Shown: positions 22,425-33,278 of the stretch, piece after piece
Position numbering within the stretch: the stretch's first letter is position 1
Layout of the letters: every line of letters begins with the position of its first letter
Assembly (NCBI GenBank): GCA_011037195.1
Contig: JAAEAF010002592.1
Location: 1 to 64,000 of the forward strand
Source of the DNA: Triatoma infestans
Taxonomy: Eukaryota > Arthropoda > Insecta > Hemiptera > Reduviidae
Length of the DNA stretch: 64,000 bases
Direction: 5' to 3'
Program-made: the position numbers and the translations under genes
The notes under the pieces: model-generated
What the model was told of the DNA's origin: nothing
The model's input: only the letters and a program-made list of their open reading frames with translations
Databases searched by the model: none

Positions 22425-22875
22425 TTAAAACAGTTATGAGATCTTTTGAAACATACGGCTGCAAAACGTGGACGATTAACTAAAGATGAGAAATGTTTTC
22501 TCAATATTTGGAAAAGAAAAATTTTAAGAAAGATGTTCGGGCTAATAAAAGATGTGGAACTTTGAAAGATAAGGACCAACCAAGAATTATGGGATCTGTT
22601 CAAGTACCAAGATCTGGTGGTTACTATTAAGAAAGGAACAAGGCTTAGATGGCTGGGACACTTGGAGAGGATGGGAAACGAGAGAATTTCCAAAAATCTG
22701 TTTGCCGAGCATGTGGGAGGTCAGCAAATGAAAGGAAGAGAGGATGCGCAGGTTGGATAATGTGGAGACGGGGTTAAGAATGATGGGAGTTAGGATACGG
22801 TCTGAAAATCGGGCTGAGTGGGCACTCAGGATATTATTGAGCAGGTCAAGTTTCTTAAGCGGTTGTAGTGGCATT
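22425..22875 (+). pseudogene. RTE-like LINE reverse-transcriptase C-terminus, frameshifted
   Basis: Across at least four frame changes the plus strand reads ETYGCKTWTI, IWKRKILRKMFG, TNQELWDLFKYQDLV, KKGTRLRWLGHLERMGNERI, then GREDAQVG-like and NRAEWALRILL. This is the standard C-terminal order of RTE/BovB-type ORF2 (YGCETWT, ERKILRKIFG, RLRWLGHLERM, then a region rich in R and W). The domain follows the polymerase thumb and has no RNase H. Frameshifts and a stop after KTWTIN show it is dead. Another piece of this class, in minus orientation, is at 29.17-29.28 kb. Confidence 0.85.
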
Positions 22876-22879
22876 CAAG

Positions 22880-23790
22880 AAAAAGTTTTGATAAAAATAT
22901 CGGTCAACCGTTTACTAATGGATTATTCAGAATTTTTTTTGCGATTTTACCACCATTTCTATGTATTATACGATTCTATCATCTATGTATATAATATTAA
23001 TAAAAACTGAATGTGCTGCCAACAATTCTAAGTTATTTACTATCTCTAAGAGGAAGTAATGCGATCGTGGCAGATTTTTGAAATTGAGTTTTCGCCGGAA
23101 ATACGAATTGTCTTGGGGTCTCCTGAATGCGAATGTTTTTGGCCTGTATGTGTGTCTATGTGTGTGTGTGTGTGTGTGTGTAACTGAATATTACATAAAG
23201 GAGAGGTCGCATTAAGCTCAAAGTTGGCACTCCGTTTAGGTGCTACCGCTGCATTACCCACGAAGATTTCGGGCAAAATCCATCAACCGAAAGTGCGACT
23301 TTACTGAATTTTTTTTCTTCAGTTTTTCGAGATTTTTCTCGAAAACAACTCTTGACGATTTTCTTTAAACTTGGTACACTGTCTGTACACAAATTATTAG
23401 GCAAATTTTCCCCTGAAAAATTGATTTTTTAATGAATTCTAGGGGACATTAGCGTTGTGCTTTACAGAATAGGTTTTGTGCTTTGGGAGGGGGGGGGGGG
23501 TTCTCGAAAACGTTTCTTTAAACTTGGAATGCTTGCTGTATAAATGGAAACGTATAATTTTTATTTGAAAAGTTTTTATGGAAAAAATTATTTTTAGTTG
23601 TTTTTGGTCAATCTGAGACGATAAAATTCAAAGGTGTTTATTAGCTTTCCACACAGCAATCATTCTCTAGCGGCCTCTGTTGGTAGGATGGTACTTGTCC
23701 AATGAGCAGAATTTGAAATTTAAAGTTAGTTTGTCACTTAATATATAACAGTATTAAGAGTAAGTCGTGTGAATGTTTCACGCCAGATTT
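22880..23790 (-). repeat. AGK repeats: module fragment and one full copy
   Basis: 22880-23030 is a lone module (CGGTCAACCGTTTACTAATGG to ATATTAATAAAAACTG). From 23040 a full copy runs: AAGAGGAAGTAATGCGATCG, TTTTCGCCGGAAATACG, (GT)n at 23158-23181, AATCCATCAACCGAAAGTGC, CTCCACC-type words replaced by a run of ten G near 23491, and the end GTCGTGTGAATGTTTCACGCCAG. Confidence 0.82.
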
Positions 23791-23810
23791 TGTATTAAAG
23801 AGAAAAAGTG

Positions 23811-23903
23811 GAATTTTAAGTGTATTCAGGTGGGCTAACTGGGGACCTCCCAGTTACAAGTCGTAATCCCGACACCAACACCCGCCTTGAATTTTAAGTG
23901 TAT
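23811..23903. mobile_element. 63-bp tRNA-like insertion with 15-bp target duplication
   Basis: The perfect 15-bp direct repeat GAATTTTAAGTGTAT (23811-23825 and 23889-23903) brackets a GC-rich 63-bp insert in AT-rich DNA. The insert folds well on the plus strand. It has a 7-bp outer stem AGGTGGG/CCCGCCT with one G-T pair, a hairpin AACTGGG-GACCT-CCCAGTT, and a hairpin GTCG-TAATCC-CGAC. The last resembles a T arm with a B-box-like AGTCGTAATCC. A D arm is missing, and the loop lacks the U33 of a normal anticodon loop, so it is not a working tRNA. It looks like a tRNA or tRNA-like RNA copied in by LINE machinery. Confidence 0.6.
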
Positions 23904-25254
23904 AGACGCTCTTTATTTATTTTTAATAAGAATGTTAATTATTTTTCGTAGTTTCAAATTAAGTGAAAACAAAATTCTAAAGAATAATCTGCTAATGAGA
24001 GATGCTGCACTGGAAGTTCATCTGGGTAACACATATATCTAGTACTCAACTGGTAACTTGTGTACGGGTCGGTTACTGTACGCACGTCCGAATTCTTCTC
24101 TGTGCTGTACAGAAAAAACAACAAGTTCTAAAATTTTTGTCTCATGAAGTTAGCTAATTAAGGCGGACGCTTTTACAAAGGGACTGTACACACTTTGTAT
24201 GTTGTGTCCTTTACTGTAGGGGATTTTTTTTAAATTTTTTATTTAATATTATTTTTTTTTCTATACAAAGCTAACCAACCCCTTTAGTAAGTTACCAGAC
24301 ATGCTTACATACATCATATATACAAATATAACTTTCCCTCTTTCTCTTCTAATTTTCTGTCTCTCTCCATGAAAACGTATCCAACATCTAGACCCTGTTT
24401 GCTTCTCTATTCATAATGTTAATTCAATTTTTATTATAGCAAGCAGACTGAATACTGTACAAGAGAGACAGAGCGAGTGAGAAAGAAAGAAAGCACAGGA
24501 TGGCAACAGACGGCAGGATGGTTTTATACCCTTATACCCACTCCTGGTCGGTTAACATGGGTTAGGGGTGGCCACATAGGATGGTGTATGTGTGCGTGTA
24601 TACCAGCTTAACAGGATTTGGGTTTAGTAGTGCTTTTTGCCTCCGGCTACATGCCCCGGCACTGTTCTTCCTAAACCAGAAACAACCGTGCGGGCTTCCA
24701 CAATTGGTTTACTAAAAACCACTATCCCTCTGTCTAGGGGGGTTTGCGTGATATGTATGTGTGTGTGTGTGTGTGTGTGTGGGGACATCACAGATTAATT
24801 TTGCTTGTGACCACATACCGCTAGATATCTGTGGTTACTTTTTTGCTTTTTTTATTTTTTTATTTTTAGGAAAATCTTTATTCTTTATGTACAAACTAAT
24901 TATAAAGTTCCTTGTGTGTAGAAAACACTGACAAGAATATAAAATAAAGTATTGTTCTATCACGCTTGCAACAAAAAGGAAAAAAGGGAAAACTGAATGT
25001 TGAACACAGGAGATATCGCTAAACTTTCCAAATATCTGGAAAAACTTCCCAGTTAAATTTGTGTTTCACTTTTTTTTTTATTAGTAATAATAGGAGTGGC
25101 TAGATTTTATCGTATAACATTTAATAAAGTAAAATTTTTCGTTTACACACTCAAAATTTCAATACTAAGAATGTTTTACCGTTTCAGATGTGCATGTATT
25201 TACCGTTTACTATCATAGATGATAGCTATGATTTTGTCTGGGGAAAGCACTTAT
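23904..25254. other. No gene seen; includes a (GT)n tract
   Basis: (GT)n at 24758-24780. The stretch at 24530-24740 is richer in GC and contains the inverted motif ACCAGAAAC/GTTTACTAAAAACC-like words, but no frame is convincing. A pyrimidine-rich run lies at 24337-24365. Confidence 0.55.
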
Positions 25255-26215
25255 TCAGAACACTCTCACGAGTGTTTCACACCAGATTTTATTTCTTTTA
25301 CTGATAATGTTTAGTTGGACTGGCCATAGGTCAGTAAGGATGGAGCACATGGATACATCGGATCCACTGGCCATAGAAAAGGTGTTACGGATTAGACATG
25401 TATTCCTGAGTGCAAATTACGGCGCCCTCTGTCTCAATACCATGTAGCGTCTGGTGAAATTTTAACGTAACTGAGAAGCACCGAAAATCCCTTTAAAGTC
25501 AATGTTTTTTTGGAAAAATATTTCAAATAAAAGTGATATATTTTTACCTTTTGGAGTGAGCATTTCAAGTTTTCAAGAAACTCCCCAAAAAAATAAAAAA
25601 CGCAGAAAACTATTCAATAAAGTTGCACTTTTCATTAACCGATTTTCTACAAATTTGAATTCTATCAATCACTCTAATGTATAATAAATATTATATATCT
25701 AGTAAAATCATATATTGTACTGAAATCGTACTTTAGAGGGAAGCATAACGCTACAGTTCCCTGAATACCATCAAAAAAATCAATTTTCCTAGGAAAATTA
25801 CAAATAAAAGTTACAGGTATTTATGTATATAGTTAGCATACGAAATTTAAAGAAAATGATTGGAGTGGTTTTCATGATAATTGTGAAAAACCATTGAATA
25901 AAGTCGCACTTCTGATTGAAGGATTTTGCCAGAAACCTTGTTATCACCAAGCGGTAGTAGTTTCAAAACGAAATACTAAGTTTGAGCATCCTGCAATTAT
26001 TCATTGTTAAGATATAGGTATTGTTCACAAAGATAGACACACAGACCCGCATACACAATACACTCATACGGACATTCACTAAAAAGTTTTTTTCAAGGAA
26101 TACTTACCAAGGAACATCGAATACATACTTCAAGGAACATCAAAAATTCTATTTCCATTGTAGACTTAATTTTGAATGTTTGACATGAACCCGCTACTTC
26201 TTCCACAACCAGCTG
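25255..26215. repeat. AGK repeat: 5' terminus on minus, then partial copy on plus
   Basis: 25264-25290 is the minus-orientation end CTCACGAGTGTTTCACACCAG. After about 180 bp of unrelated DNA, a plus copy (25470-26215) shows GGAAAAATATTTCAAATAAAAG, two modules and CACACAGACCCGC in place of a clean CA tract. It ends in the degraded CTTCTTCCACAACCAGCTG. Confidence 0.75.
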
Positions 26216-27540
26216 TTAGATAGGGATTTAATAATGAACTTATGTAATAATCTGATATTTTTATATATTTAATAATTTTTTTTTTTTTTAACTCCATAGG
26301 AAGAAGAAGTTTAATATAAAACTCCAAAACAACTTCCGCTTATTGATTACATTTAAACAAACTTCTTTTTAAACACAAAAAATTCCAAAGTCAATTAAAA
26401 AAAAAAAAGTGTGTTGTTTGGTTTGAACCGTTAAAAATCTAATTTGTGGCCAACTCTAATAGAAACTAAGCTTTTTATCTTGATTTTGATTAAATGGTTT
26501 GATCTGAAACCTGGTCGGTCGGGGCAGTTTAAAATTATTGGGTGAAAGCCAAACAATTAAAGCAATCCAATTGGTTTTAGTGAATTGCTTACTATATGGA
26601 TCTATTACTTTTATCTACCTGTGTTGTATATACATACCTATATTTGTAATTATGTTTTTTGTAATAAAGTTTATTTTATTACCTTTTTTTGTGGCATAAT
26701 AAAACTTGGGGCAGTTTTAAGCAATATTAATGAACTTTAATATTACTTAAAACAAAAAGCAATAACTTACGTAAAATTTCTAACATGTTTCTGTTTGTTA
26801 ATTTCCAGCAAACTTGTTAAATTGCCTTGTAAATTGAACTTGTTAAATTTAATGGTAACGGAGGTAAATGTTGGTTCCCAGCAAATAGCAGGTATTAAGT
26901 GAATTCTGATTGCATTCCAGTCCAGAAGTCAGCGCCAAATTAAAGTCAAACTCGAATAATACGTGAAAACTAACGCCACTGACACACAAGACCCTCGTAT
27001 AAAATCATATTTTTATTCCGAAAGAATAAATAGTATTATATAGGTGATGATGATATTTTAATCAAATATAAAACAATTTGGCAAAATATATATATAAGAA
27101 ATAAAATCATTTTTAATCGACATTTAATAATGAAATCTACAAAAAATTTTTTTAACAAAACCGACAAGATGTAACCATAAAGTTATTTTTAAAAAAAAGC
27201 ATACATGTATATAAAACAAAACTTAATTGTGGCTCAAAATATATTAAGATAAAAAAAATCTCTTGAAAATGAAATGATAAGGATGTTGAAACATAAATAT
27301 ATAAAAAAAAAGTAAAAAAAAAAAAAAATATAAAAGGGCTGAAAAAAAATCTCATCAAAAACAGATCAAGATGTTGAATTGAAAAGAAAACTACAAACTA
27401 TAAACTACAATAATTAACAAAGCCTACAATAATAGAAAACAGAAGAAACTGTATTAAGTTTTGGATTCTCCAATTGATGTAACATTGAAGACAAGTTAAC
27501 ATCTAATAAAGTCAGTAGTTTGAAGAAAATTTTTCTCATT
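26216..27540. other. No gene seen; AT-rich
   Basis: Long A and T runs. The 68-codon minus frame at 27152-27358 is an artefact of poly-A tracts (Phe-rich). The GGTCGGTCGGGGCAG word near 26513 is isolated. Confidence 0.6.
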
Positions 27541-27544
27541 AATG

Positions 27545-27605
27545 ACTAACTGTATAAATAATTGCAGTAAGGAAAGTTGTGTGAGTGTTTCACACCAGAC
27601 TTTTT
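27545..27605 (-). repeat. AGK repeat 5' terminus
   Basis: GTAAGGAAAGTTGTGTGAGTG followed by TTTCACACCAGAC and a T run. The rest of the copy is not recognisable upstream. Confidence 0.7.
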
Positions 27606-29164
27606 TTTTTGTTTTTTAAAGTAGGAAGTAAACAAAAAAATGAACGTTTTGGATTTCATAATTTGTATTGAATATATTTTTTATAATATTAAATACTGGC
27701 ACATTATAATTTGAATTTTTTTGATTTTTTTATGAAGTTGAAATGCTTATGAGGTGGTTAGAAATATATATATACTCGTATATATGACAATTTTTAGATT
27801 CAAAAATAATAAGAGCCGGGAATGTTAGGTGAAGATTTAGTGTGGATGGTGGTTACCCTGTTAATGATTATATATGTATAGGTGTCTCTCTCTCCTCTCT
27901 GTCTCAATGAGAATGGTAGTAAGAGAGTCTGAATGTAGAGTGCGTGGACTACATCTTATTGAACTAATTTGAATATTGTATACCTCTTCTAAAACTGTAG
28001 GCAGACTATATATATATATATATATATAGAGCAGCACCAATGCCTTTACTTCCCATTTTACCATTCATTTGCAAAAGGTTGCTATCTCTCCTCCATATCT
28101 ACCTGGTGTGACACTACAACAGGAACACATGAACTTTCCAAAACTGTTGTTGTATTGTTGAAGTAGTAGACGTAGTAGTAGTAGTAGTTAGTGGTTGAAA
28201 GCCTCCCCCACTAGCTAAGTAGTCTGATCACTTCAGTTTTCCCAATCGGCCTTCTTCTTCTTGTTCTTCTTCTGCTTCTTCTTCATGATGACTCCTTCCG
28301 CTCCCATCCCAGCCCATAACCAGACTTTCCCAGCCTCCAGTGCCTCTTTCTATAAATGGTACTACTGCCCGGGATGAGGGGTGCCCTCATTAAAGAAATC
28401 ATTACAATGCGTGCACTCTGTGAATCATAGGGAAAGGTATGGATGGCCTGTACAATAATTGTGAACAAGTGGTAAAAAGAGTAGGCATGAGAGAGAAAGA
28501 GAAGAACGTCGCTGCCGGCAAAGTCCTTCCTATCGTGCACACAGATATGAAGAGAGTTTGGTGTCAGTTGAGTGACAAATAATTGGGAAGAGTAATGCTA
28601 TGTCTCTCCTCTGACCGTACAGGTCTCTCATCAACACTTCACCTAACCCAGAACTTCTACCAATTTCCCAACCATTAGTCCTCCTCTTTTCTTTCCTAAT
28701 GCGATCGCTTCACTCTCTCCCCCCCCCCTCTTATTATATTTGAAAGATCCCTTTCATTGATATCTACAGCACTATTATCTGCCACCTTTCATCACATTTT
28801 TTTGGTTAACAAAACACTCTTTATATGGGCATTATAATTGCTGTTGTAATCTTTTTTTATTTTTAATCATTTGTTAAAATTATGACATGATTTTATCACT
28901 TATCCAGCAGCTTCTCTTGAATTAATAATGAGAACTCTAAGCAAGTATAATGAGTTTGATCGAAGGTAAAATAACTAAACTCATGAATTACACCAATATA
29001 ACGAGCATTATTTTTTTTGAGGAGGGTGGGGGAGGAATTCTCTATAATGAGGTTTTTCCCCGCTAAATAATTTTCAAATCTGACGTCTTCTTGTGTTTTT
29101 ACACAGGTCTCTGTCAATAGTGTCTTCCTCAACGTTGCCTGCCATGTCTGGTTTAAAGGTAACT
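27606..29164. other. No gene seen; less AT-rich, microsatellite-bearing
   Basis: (TA)n at 28005-28029, CTTCTT runs near 28251-28283 and a C run at 28720-28729. Minus frames of 85 codons (28283-28540) and 78 codons (28896-29132) show no domain. I see no splice or promoter evidence that would make this an exon. Confidence 0.5.
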
Positions 29165-29275
29165 GCCCGATTAAGCTAATTTAAATTTCTATTGGGTAAT
29201 CTTCCATCTTCTATTTTTCTGACATGTCCAAACCATTGTAATGTCTTTTCTTTTATTATTTCCAATATTTTCTAT
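29165..29275 (-). pseudogene. RTE-like LINE fragment (QWFGHVRKMEDGRLP region)
   Basis: In the right minus frame the sequence reads LQWFGHVRK then EDGRLPNRNLN, after a KEKT-like string. This is the short LRWLGH(V/L)xRM segment near the ORF2 C-terminus of RTE-type LINEs. The 128-codon frame on this strand (29189-29575) is out of register with it and is not a gene. It abuts the oppositely oriented Jockey fragment. Confidence 0.65.
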
Positions 29276-29302
29276 TGTACCATGGTCAGCTACGTTAAGT
29301 AA

Positions 29303-29640
29303 CTCGGAGTAATACTTGACAGGAAGCTGACTTTTAGCTCTTAGCAAAGCAGCTATCCGTACGTTATTTCCATTGCTCTGTGAGCACGCCAAACTTTCGC
29401 CAGAAAATAAGGTTCTCCTCCAATACAAGGTACTAGTCAGATCAGTGTTATTATATGTTTGCTCTTCTTGAAGCATTGACGTGTCAATCGAATATGGTGA
29501 TTCATAACAAGTTTGTAAGGCTGCTGACATCCTTTCCTCGCTATATCCGTATCTCAGATCTCCATCTAAGCCCATTAAAATGGAGTATATTGAACATCAC
29601 ATTAAAAAGATCGCCTTATGAACAGTGAGAACAGATATAA
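29303..29640 (+). pseudogene. Jockey-like LINE reverse-transcriptase thumb relic
   Basis: The plus strand begins LGVILDRKLTF (29303-29335), then after frame changes KLSPENKVLLQYK-like, VLVRSVLLYVC, IHNKFVRLL and YIRISDLH, and ends MEYIEHHIKKI. This is the standard Jockey order: YLG-x-x-LD-x-x-LTW, then NK-x-x-(I/L)Y-K-x-(V/I)-(L/V)-(K/R), Y-x-x-x-(L/V)W, YV-R-N, and I-x-x-x-I-x-x-(L/Y). Upstream polymerase motifs are absent. The joint at about 29280 marks where two LINE pieces in opposite orientation meet. Confidence 0.75.
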
Positions 29641-29812
29641 GAGTGTTTAACACTCCTTAATTTAAAAGGTGGTTGATAATTGCTAGGGTTTTTTTATAGC
29701 TTTTCCCTAAATATCAACCTGTTGTTTCTATGATTTTTAGATCTGTTGACGGTGTACAGTGTATCTTGGCACTCCTATCTGATTATGATATATATATATA
29801 TTTGTAATAAAG

Positions 29813-29814
<2 letters not shown>

Positions 29815-29852
<38 letters not shown>
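29815..29852. repeat. (CT)n microsatellite
   Basis: About 19 perfect units directly downstream of an AATAAAGATT word. It may be the 3' tail of the Jockey fragment or independent. Confidence 0.95.
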
Positions 29853-29854
<2 letters not shown>

Positions 29855-29859
29855 ATATA

Positions 29860-30654
29860 TCCTCCTTCACCTCCATCATTTCACTAATAATCTCATATCT
29901 GTATTTTTCTACCAGATGCATGTAAAGTCCCTTGCAGCTACTTCAGCTTCCTTTGCTCATTGATACCTTTGGTCCAAGCTTACTAACTATTTAGAATTGT
30001 ACGTTGAAAACGACTTTTGGTACACCGTCATAACAGAAATAAAGGAATACAAAATTGAATTCCATCAAAATGGATAAATTCTCATAATAATCATAATAAA
30101 TCATTATTCCATAATATAAGTTAACTTTGACGTAAACTGTCAATAATCTTTTACGAATATAAACAAATTATATTATAGATCAATCAGATTTTTATTTACA
30201 GAATTTTGATTTATTGTATCATTTTTATTTGGTTATTGTTGTTTATTCAGAACAATTTTCATAAGAGGAGGGGGGAAGGAAACCTGCCATGAAAACTTGC
30301 TCTTTTATTTTGATGTATCCATATTGAAAAAGGAAATTGAACTGACAGTAACCCAATACATACATCGTTTGTTGATCTATTGATGAAACAAGTTTAGGCG
30401 CTATTTTTTTTTACCAGATCAAAGGTCAAATAACTACATCAGAAAATCTCGACCGCCCTTTTTTATTTATTTTTTTATTCTTCAACTCAATTACTTATTG
30501 CTTACAATTGATTTAGTTTTTATAACAATTAAATTGTTTACAAATTAATTTTTCATGTATAACAAAATTGATTATGCATTACCTATTTTTCGTTGCTCTT
30601 AAGTTGTATGAAGTATTACGATCGTGCAGTAGGAGAAAGTAAAAAGTAAAAGTA
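29860..30654. other. No gene seen
   Basis: AT-rich. It contains a fragment of about 40 bp of an AGK end at about 30609-30650 (GAAGTATTACGATCGTGCAG). Confidence 0.6.
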
Positions 30655-31376
30655 GTTTCAAATAAGAGAGAACAACAAAAGTGATAGGTCTCCGTATTCA
30701 TAGTTAGTATACCAAATTTAAAGAAACCCACCATTATTTTTATGGAGAAAATTGCAGAAAACTGGAAAAACTAACTGTACAAACGCACTTCCGTTCAACT
30801 GATTTTCTTTAAACTCCAAATTTTGCCAACATATTTAATTCTAATTGATATTATTTAGATGATCGAATTGTGTAATAAACTGAACTAGCACTTTAGAGGA
30901 CAACCTAACCCCATCCATCCCCTAAAAGTGCCCTTAACTTCATTTTCCCGGAGAAATGTTTCAATTAAAAATTGTAGATCATTGTATGTGTAGTTTATTT
31001 ACCATGTTTAAATAAAATCGTTGGAGTTATTTTTGAGAAATTTGCGAAAAGCAAAAAAAAAAAAACATTCAGTAAAGTGGTACTTCCGGTTGAAGAATTT
31101 TGACAGATAACGTACTATCAGATACCATGGTGATGATATCCAAAAGGAATATCAAGTTTGAACATTCTGCGATTTTTCGTGTTTGAGCTATGCTGTTCAC
31201 ATACATTCATATACAGACACAGACACACAGACAAAAAAACACACAGACCATTAACTAAAAACCATTTTTTTTGGTCTCAGGGGACCTCAAAGCGGATATT
31301 TTCGACAAAAACTCTGAACCGAAAATTTAACACGATTACAAACAATGTTTCCTCTTACTAGGGTAAGAGAAAGTAA
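30655..31376 (+). repeat. AGK repeat, nearly full copy
   Basis: It starts inside the first module (GTTTCAAATAAGAGAG) and repeats the module at about 30786 and 31080 (CACTTCCGTTCAACTG; TACTTCCGGTTGAAG). It shows GATACCATGGTGATGATAT, a broken CA tract (31208-31249) and the end TTCCTCTTACTAGGGTAAG. Confidence 0.82.
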
Positions 31377-31859
31377 GAATATCAGCACCAATTACAAGCA
31401 ATTTAGTTTGAGCTGAATGTACCAGTTATAGCTTATTGTTAGGATTCGTTTTATCTAAATCAATTAGTCTTTTTAAATACTATTTCGATAATCGATTTCC
31501 GCTCATTTTTACTATTTTCACCGGCAAGGAGCATTGTTTTTTTAAATTCAATTTCAGTTTGAGCGATGCCGGTTTCCAGACGAACTATACTGTTAGGAGT
31601 GTAGAGCCACCACGGATAGATGGTGTCTAAAGGATTAGAGATACTATGTATGGGCATTACAATGGGGCCCATACTTTCGATGTATACAGCAATACAGTGT
31701 GCACCAAATATCTAAACTGCTTAATTATGTTTCCCATGCATCAGATTGAGCTAATATCTCCTTAACATTAATAGTCACTAATTTCGCCTTGTCTGTAAAC
31801 TCCTTCGAAGTCTTAAAAAATACCGCAGAAGAAATTACCTCCTAGATGATTAAAAGTGT
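31377..31859. other. No gene seen
   Basis: No motif recognised. Two short opposing frames of about 65 codons (31436-31672) overlap each other and lack any domain. Confidence 0.55.
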
Positions 31860-31869
31860 TAACCATATC

Positions 31870-32060
31870 AAATTAATACACGTTAGAAATAGCGGCATAT
31901 TTTTTATGTTTCTGACCGATATCGGATATTCATCCATCGTTAGAGTAAGGCTAATCAAGTTTGTTAGAGAGTTGACATCAATTATATGCCAGTCAAGGAT
32001 AAAATCCCGCATGTTATAAAGCATTGCGGACCTATTCAGATATTCAACGCATTAGAAGCA
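31870..32060. mobile_element. Penelope-type hammerhead unit, family B, degraded
   Basis: It holds a minus-strand hammerhead relic (31911-31945). To the right lies CAAGTTTGTTAGAGAGTTGA (also near 43702) and then AAGGATAAAATCCCGCATG to GCATTGCGGACCTATT, which recurs next to the family B palindrome at 55.56-55.62 kb. Minus-orientation AGK sequence resumes at about 32070, so the unit is an insertion. Confidence 0.65.
31911..31945 (-). ncRNA. Hammerhead ribozyme relic (family B), inactive-looking
   Basis: On the minus strand: CTAACGA (core G changed to A), stem II GGAT/ATCC with a GAAT loop, GATA in place of GAAA, and TCGGTC ending in the GTC cleavage triplet. Two invariant core bases are changed, so self-cleavage is not expected. 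The preserved stem II and flanks still place it with the 55.4-kb motif. Confidence 0.6.
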
Positions 32061-32064
32061 TTGA

Positions 32065-32395
32065 TAACATTCCAAATTTAAAGAAAATTGGTTAACCGGA
32101 AGTACATATTTCAACATAGGTTTTGGAGTTCCTTGGAATTTTTCTCGAAAACTGTTGAAACGAATTTTTGTAAACTTGGTGTACATGCTGCCTGAATAAA
32201 AACGTATCCTTTTTATTTGTAATATTTTTCTGAAAAAATTGATTTTGAAGGCGTATGGGGTGGAAGGTCGAATTGACAGTCACTTTAAATTTAATTTTAC
32301 ACAAGCTTTGTTGATTTCGACATAGAGTGCTCCTCATAAGGCCGCTCAGATATACAAGTAAAATTGCCACTACCATTTTTATGGCAAGCCCAACT
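32065..32395 (-). repeat. AGK repeat fragment, minus orientation
   Basis: CCAAATTTAAAGAAAATTGG, TTAACCGGAAGTACA, TCTCGAAAACTGTTGAAACG, AACGTATCCTTTTTATTTG and TGAAAAAATTGATTTTG in the consensus order. The terminal GTAAGAGAAAGTCG end is missing. Confidence 0.75.
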
Positions 32396-32458
32396 AGAAA
32401 TTGTAACGTTGCTATTTTAAAGAAAATATCTTGATTAGTTTTTTTTTATTTTCTTCAT

Positions 32459-32558
32459 GTTTACCATAGTTATGAAGTGTTTACCTTAGTTATGAAGTGT
32501 TTACCTTAGTTATGAAGTGTTTACCTTAGTTATGAAGTGTTTACCTTAGTTATGAAGT
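32459..32558 (+). repeat. Perfect tandem array, 20-bp unit x 5
   Basis: Five units of GTTTACCTTAGTTATGAAGT; only the first differs, with one base (CCATAG for CCTTAG). Near identity between units points to a recent expansion. It lies just left of the LTR element. Confidence 0.97.
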
Positions 32559-32669
32559 AGTTTGCCAAATATAAATTTCTGTTGACATTGTCGCAATTGG
32601 ATATGCTACATGCGCTAATGAATGCCTAACATTCTTAAATCGAGAGATTATATATATATATATATATAT

Positions 32670-33278
32670 TGTAATATTATTTATTGGGGGGGGGGCATTT
32701 AATTAATATTAAATAATTAAATTTATAATTTAAATCTTCTCTAAAGGGATCTCGTGAGGTCTGTGTTATCTGAACTGAAGAGGGATAATAAATACACAGA
32801 TAAATAACTTAAATAGAAATATATATTATTTAAATAAATAAATAGATAAAATATAAACATATTTCATTTGTCTAAAAATTACATTAGATATATTTTGGAG
32901 AAATTAAAACTTACAAATTAATGGAATCTCCGATTTGAAGGTTGGGCCTTAGCACTTACATCACTTGACTATGAACACTCTTTTTCTGAACCATACAAAT
33001 TTGATCCTCACTATTGGAGGCACTACATATATATAATCCCTCCCCCACTATTCAAGAGAGAAAGGAAGGGAAATTCCCTTTTATTGTACTAAAGGTATTC
33101 TACCTTTCTAACCTTTTATTATTGTTTTCACTCAACCTTCGTAAAAACCCAATCTTGAAATTGTACTATGTAATAATAAATCAATATTAAATATATTTCT
33201 ACTAATATATTTTATTTATATCAATATATCATAATTTGTATTTTTTCGTCATTTCTCCCTCAAGATTTGCACATTACA
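32670..33278 (-). repeat. 3' LTR of the 32.7-36.9 kb element
   Basis: Begins TGTAATATTATTTATTGG and ends GATTTGCACATTACA on the plus strand. It differs from the 5' LTR by scattered substitutions and a few short indels. One is a run of ten G here against five in the other copy, and another is TATCAATATATCATAA, present only here. On the minus strand a short purine-rich AGAGGAAG lies just outside its inner edge, at a polypurine-tract position. Confidence 0.88.

Noticed and set aside
29189..29575. 128-codon minus frame, candidate gene
   Set aside because: It is antisense to a Jockey fragment over most of its length and out of register with the RTE piece at its end.
32459..32558. Regular direct repeats considered as a CRISPR-like array
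   Set aside because: Units are contiguous with no spacers, and the genome is eukaryotic.
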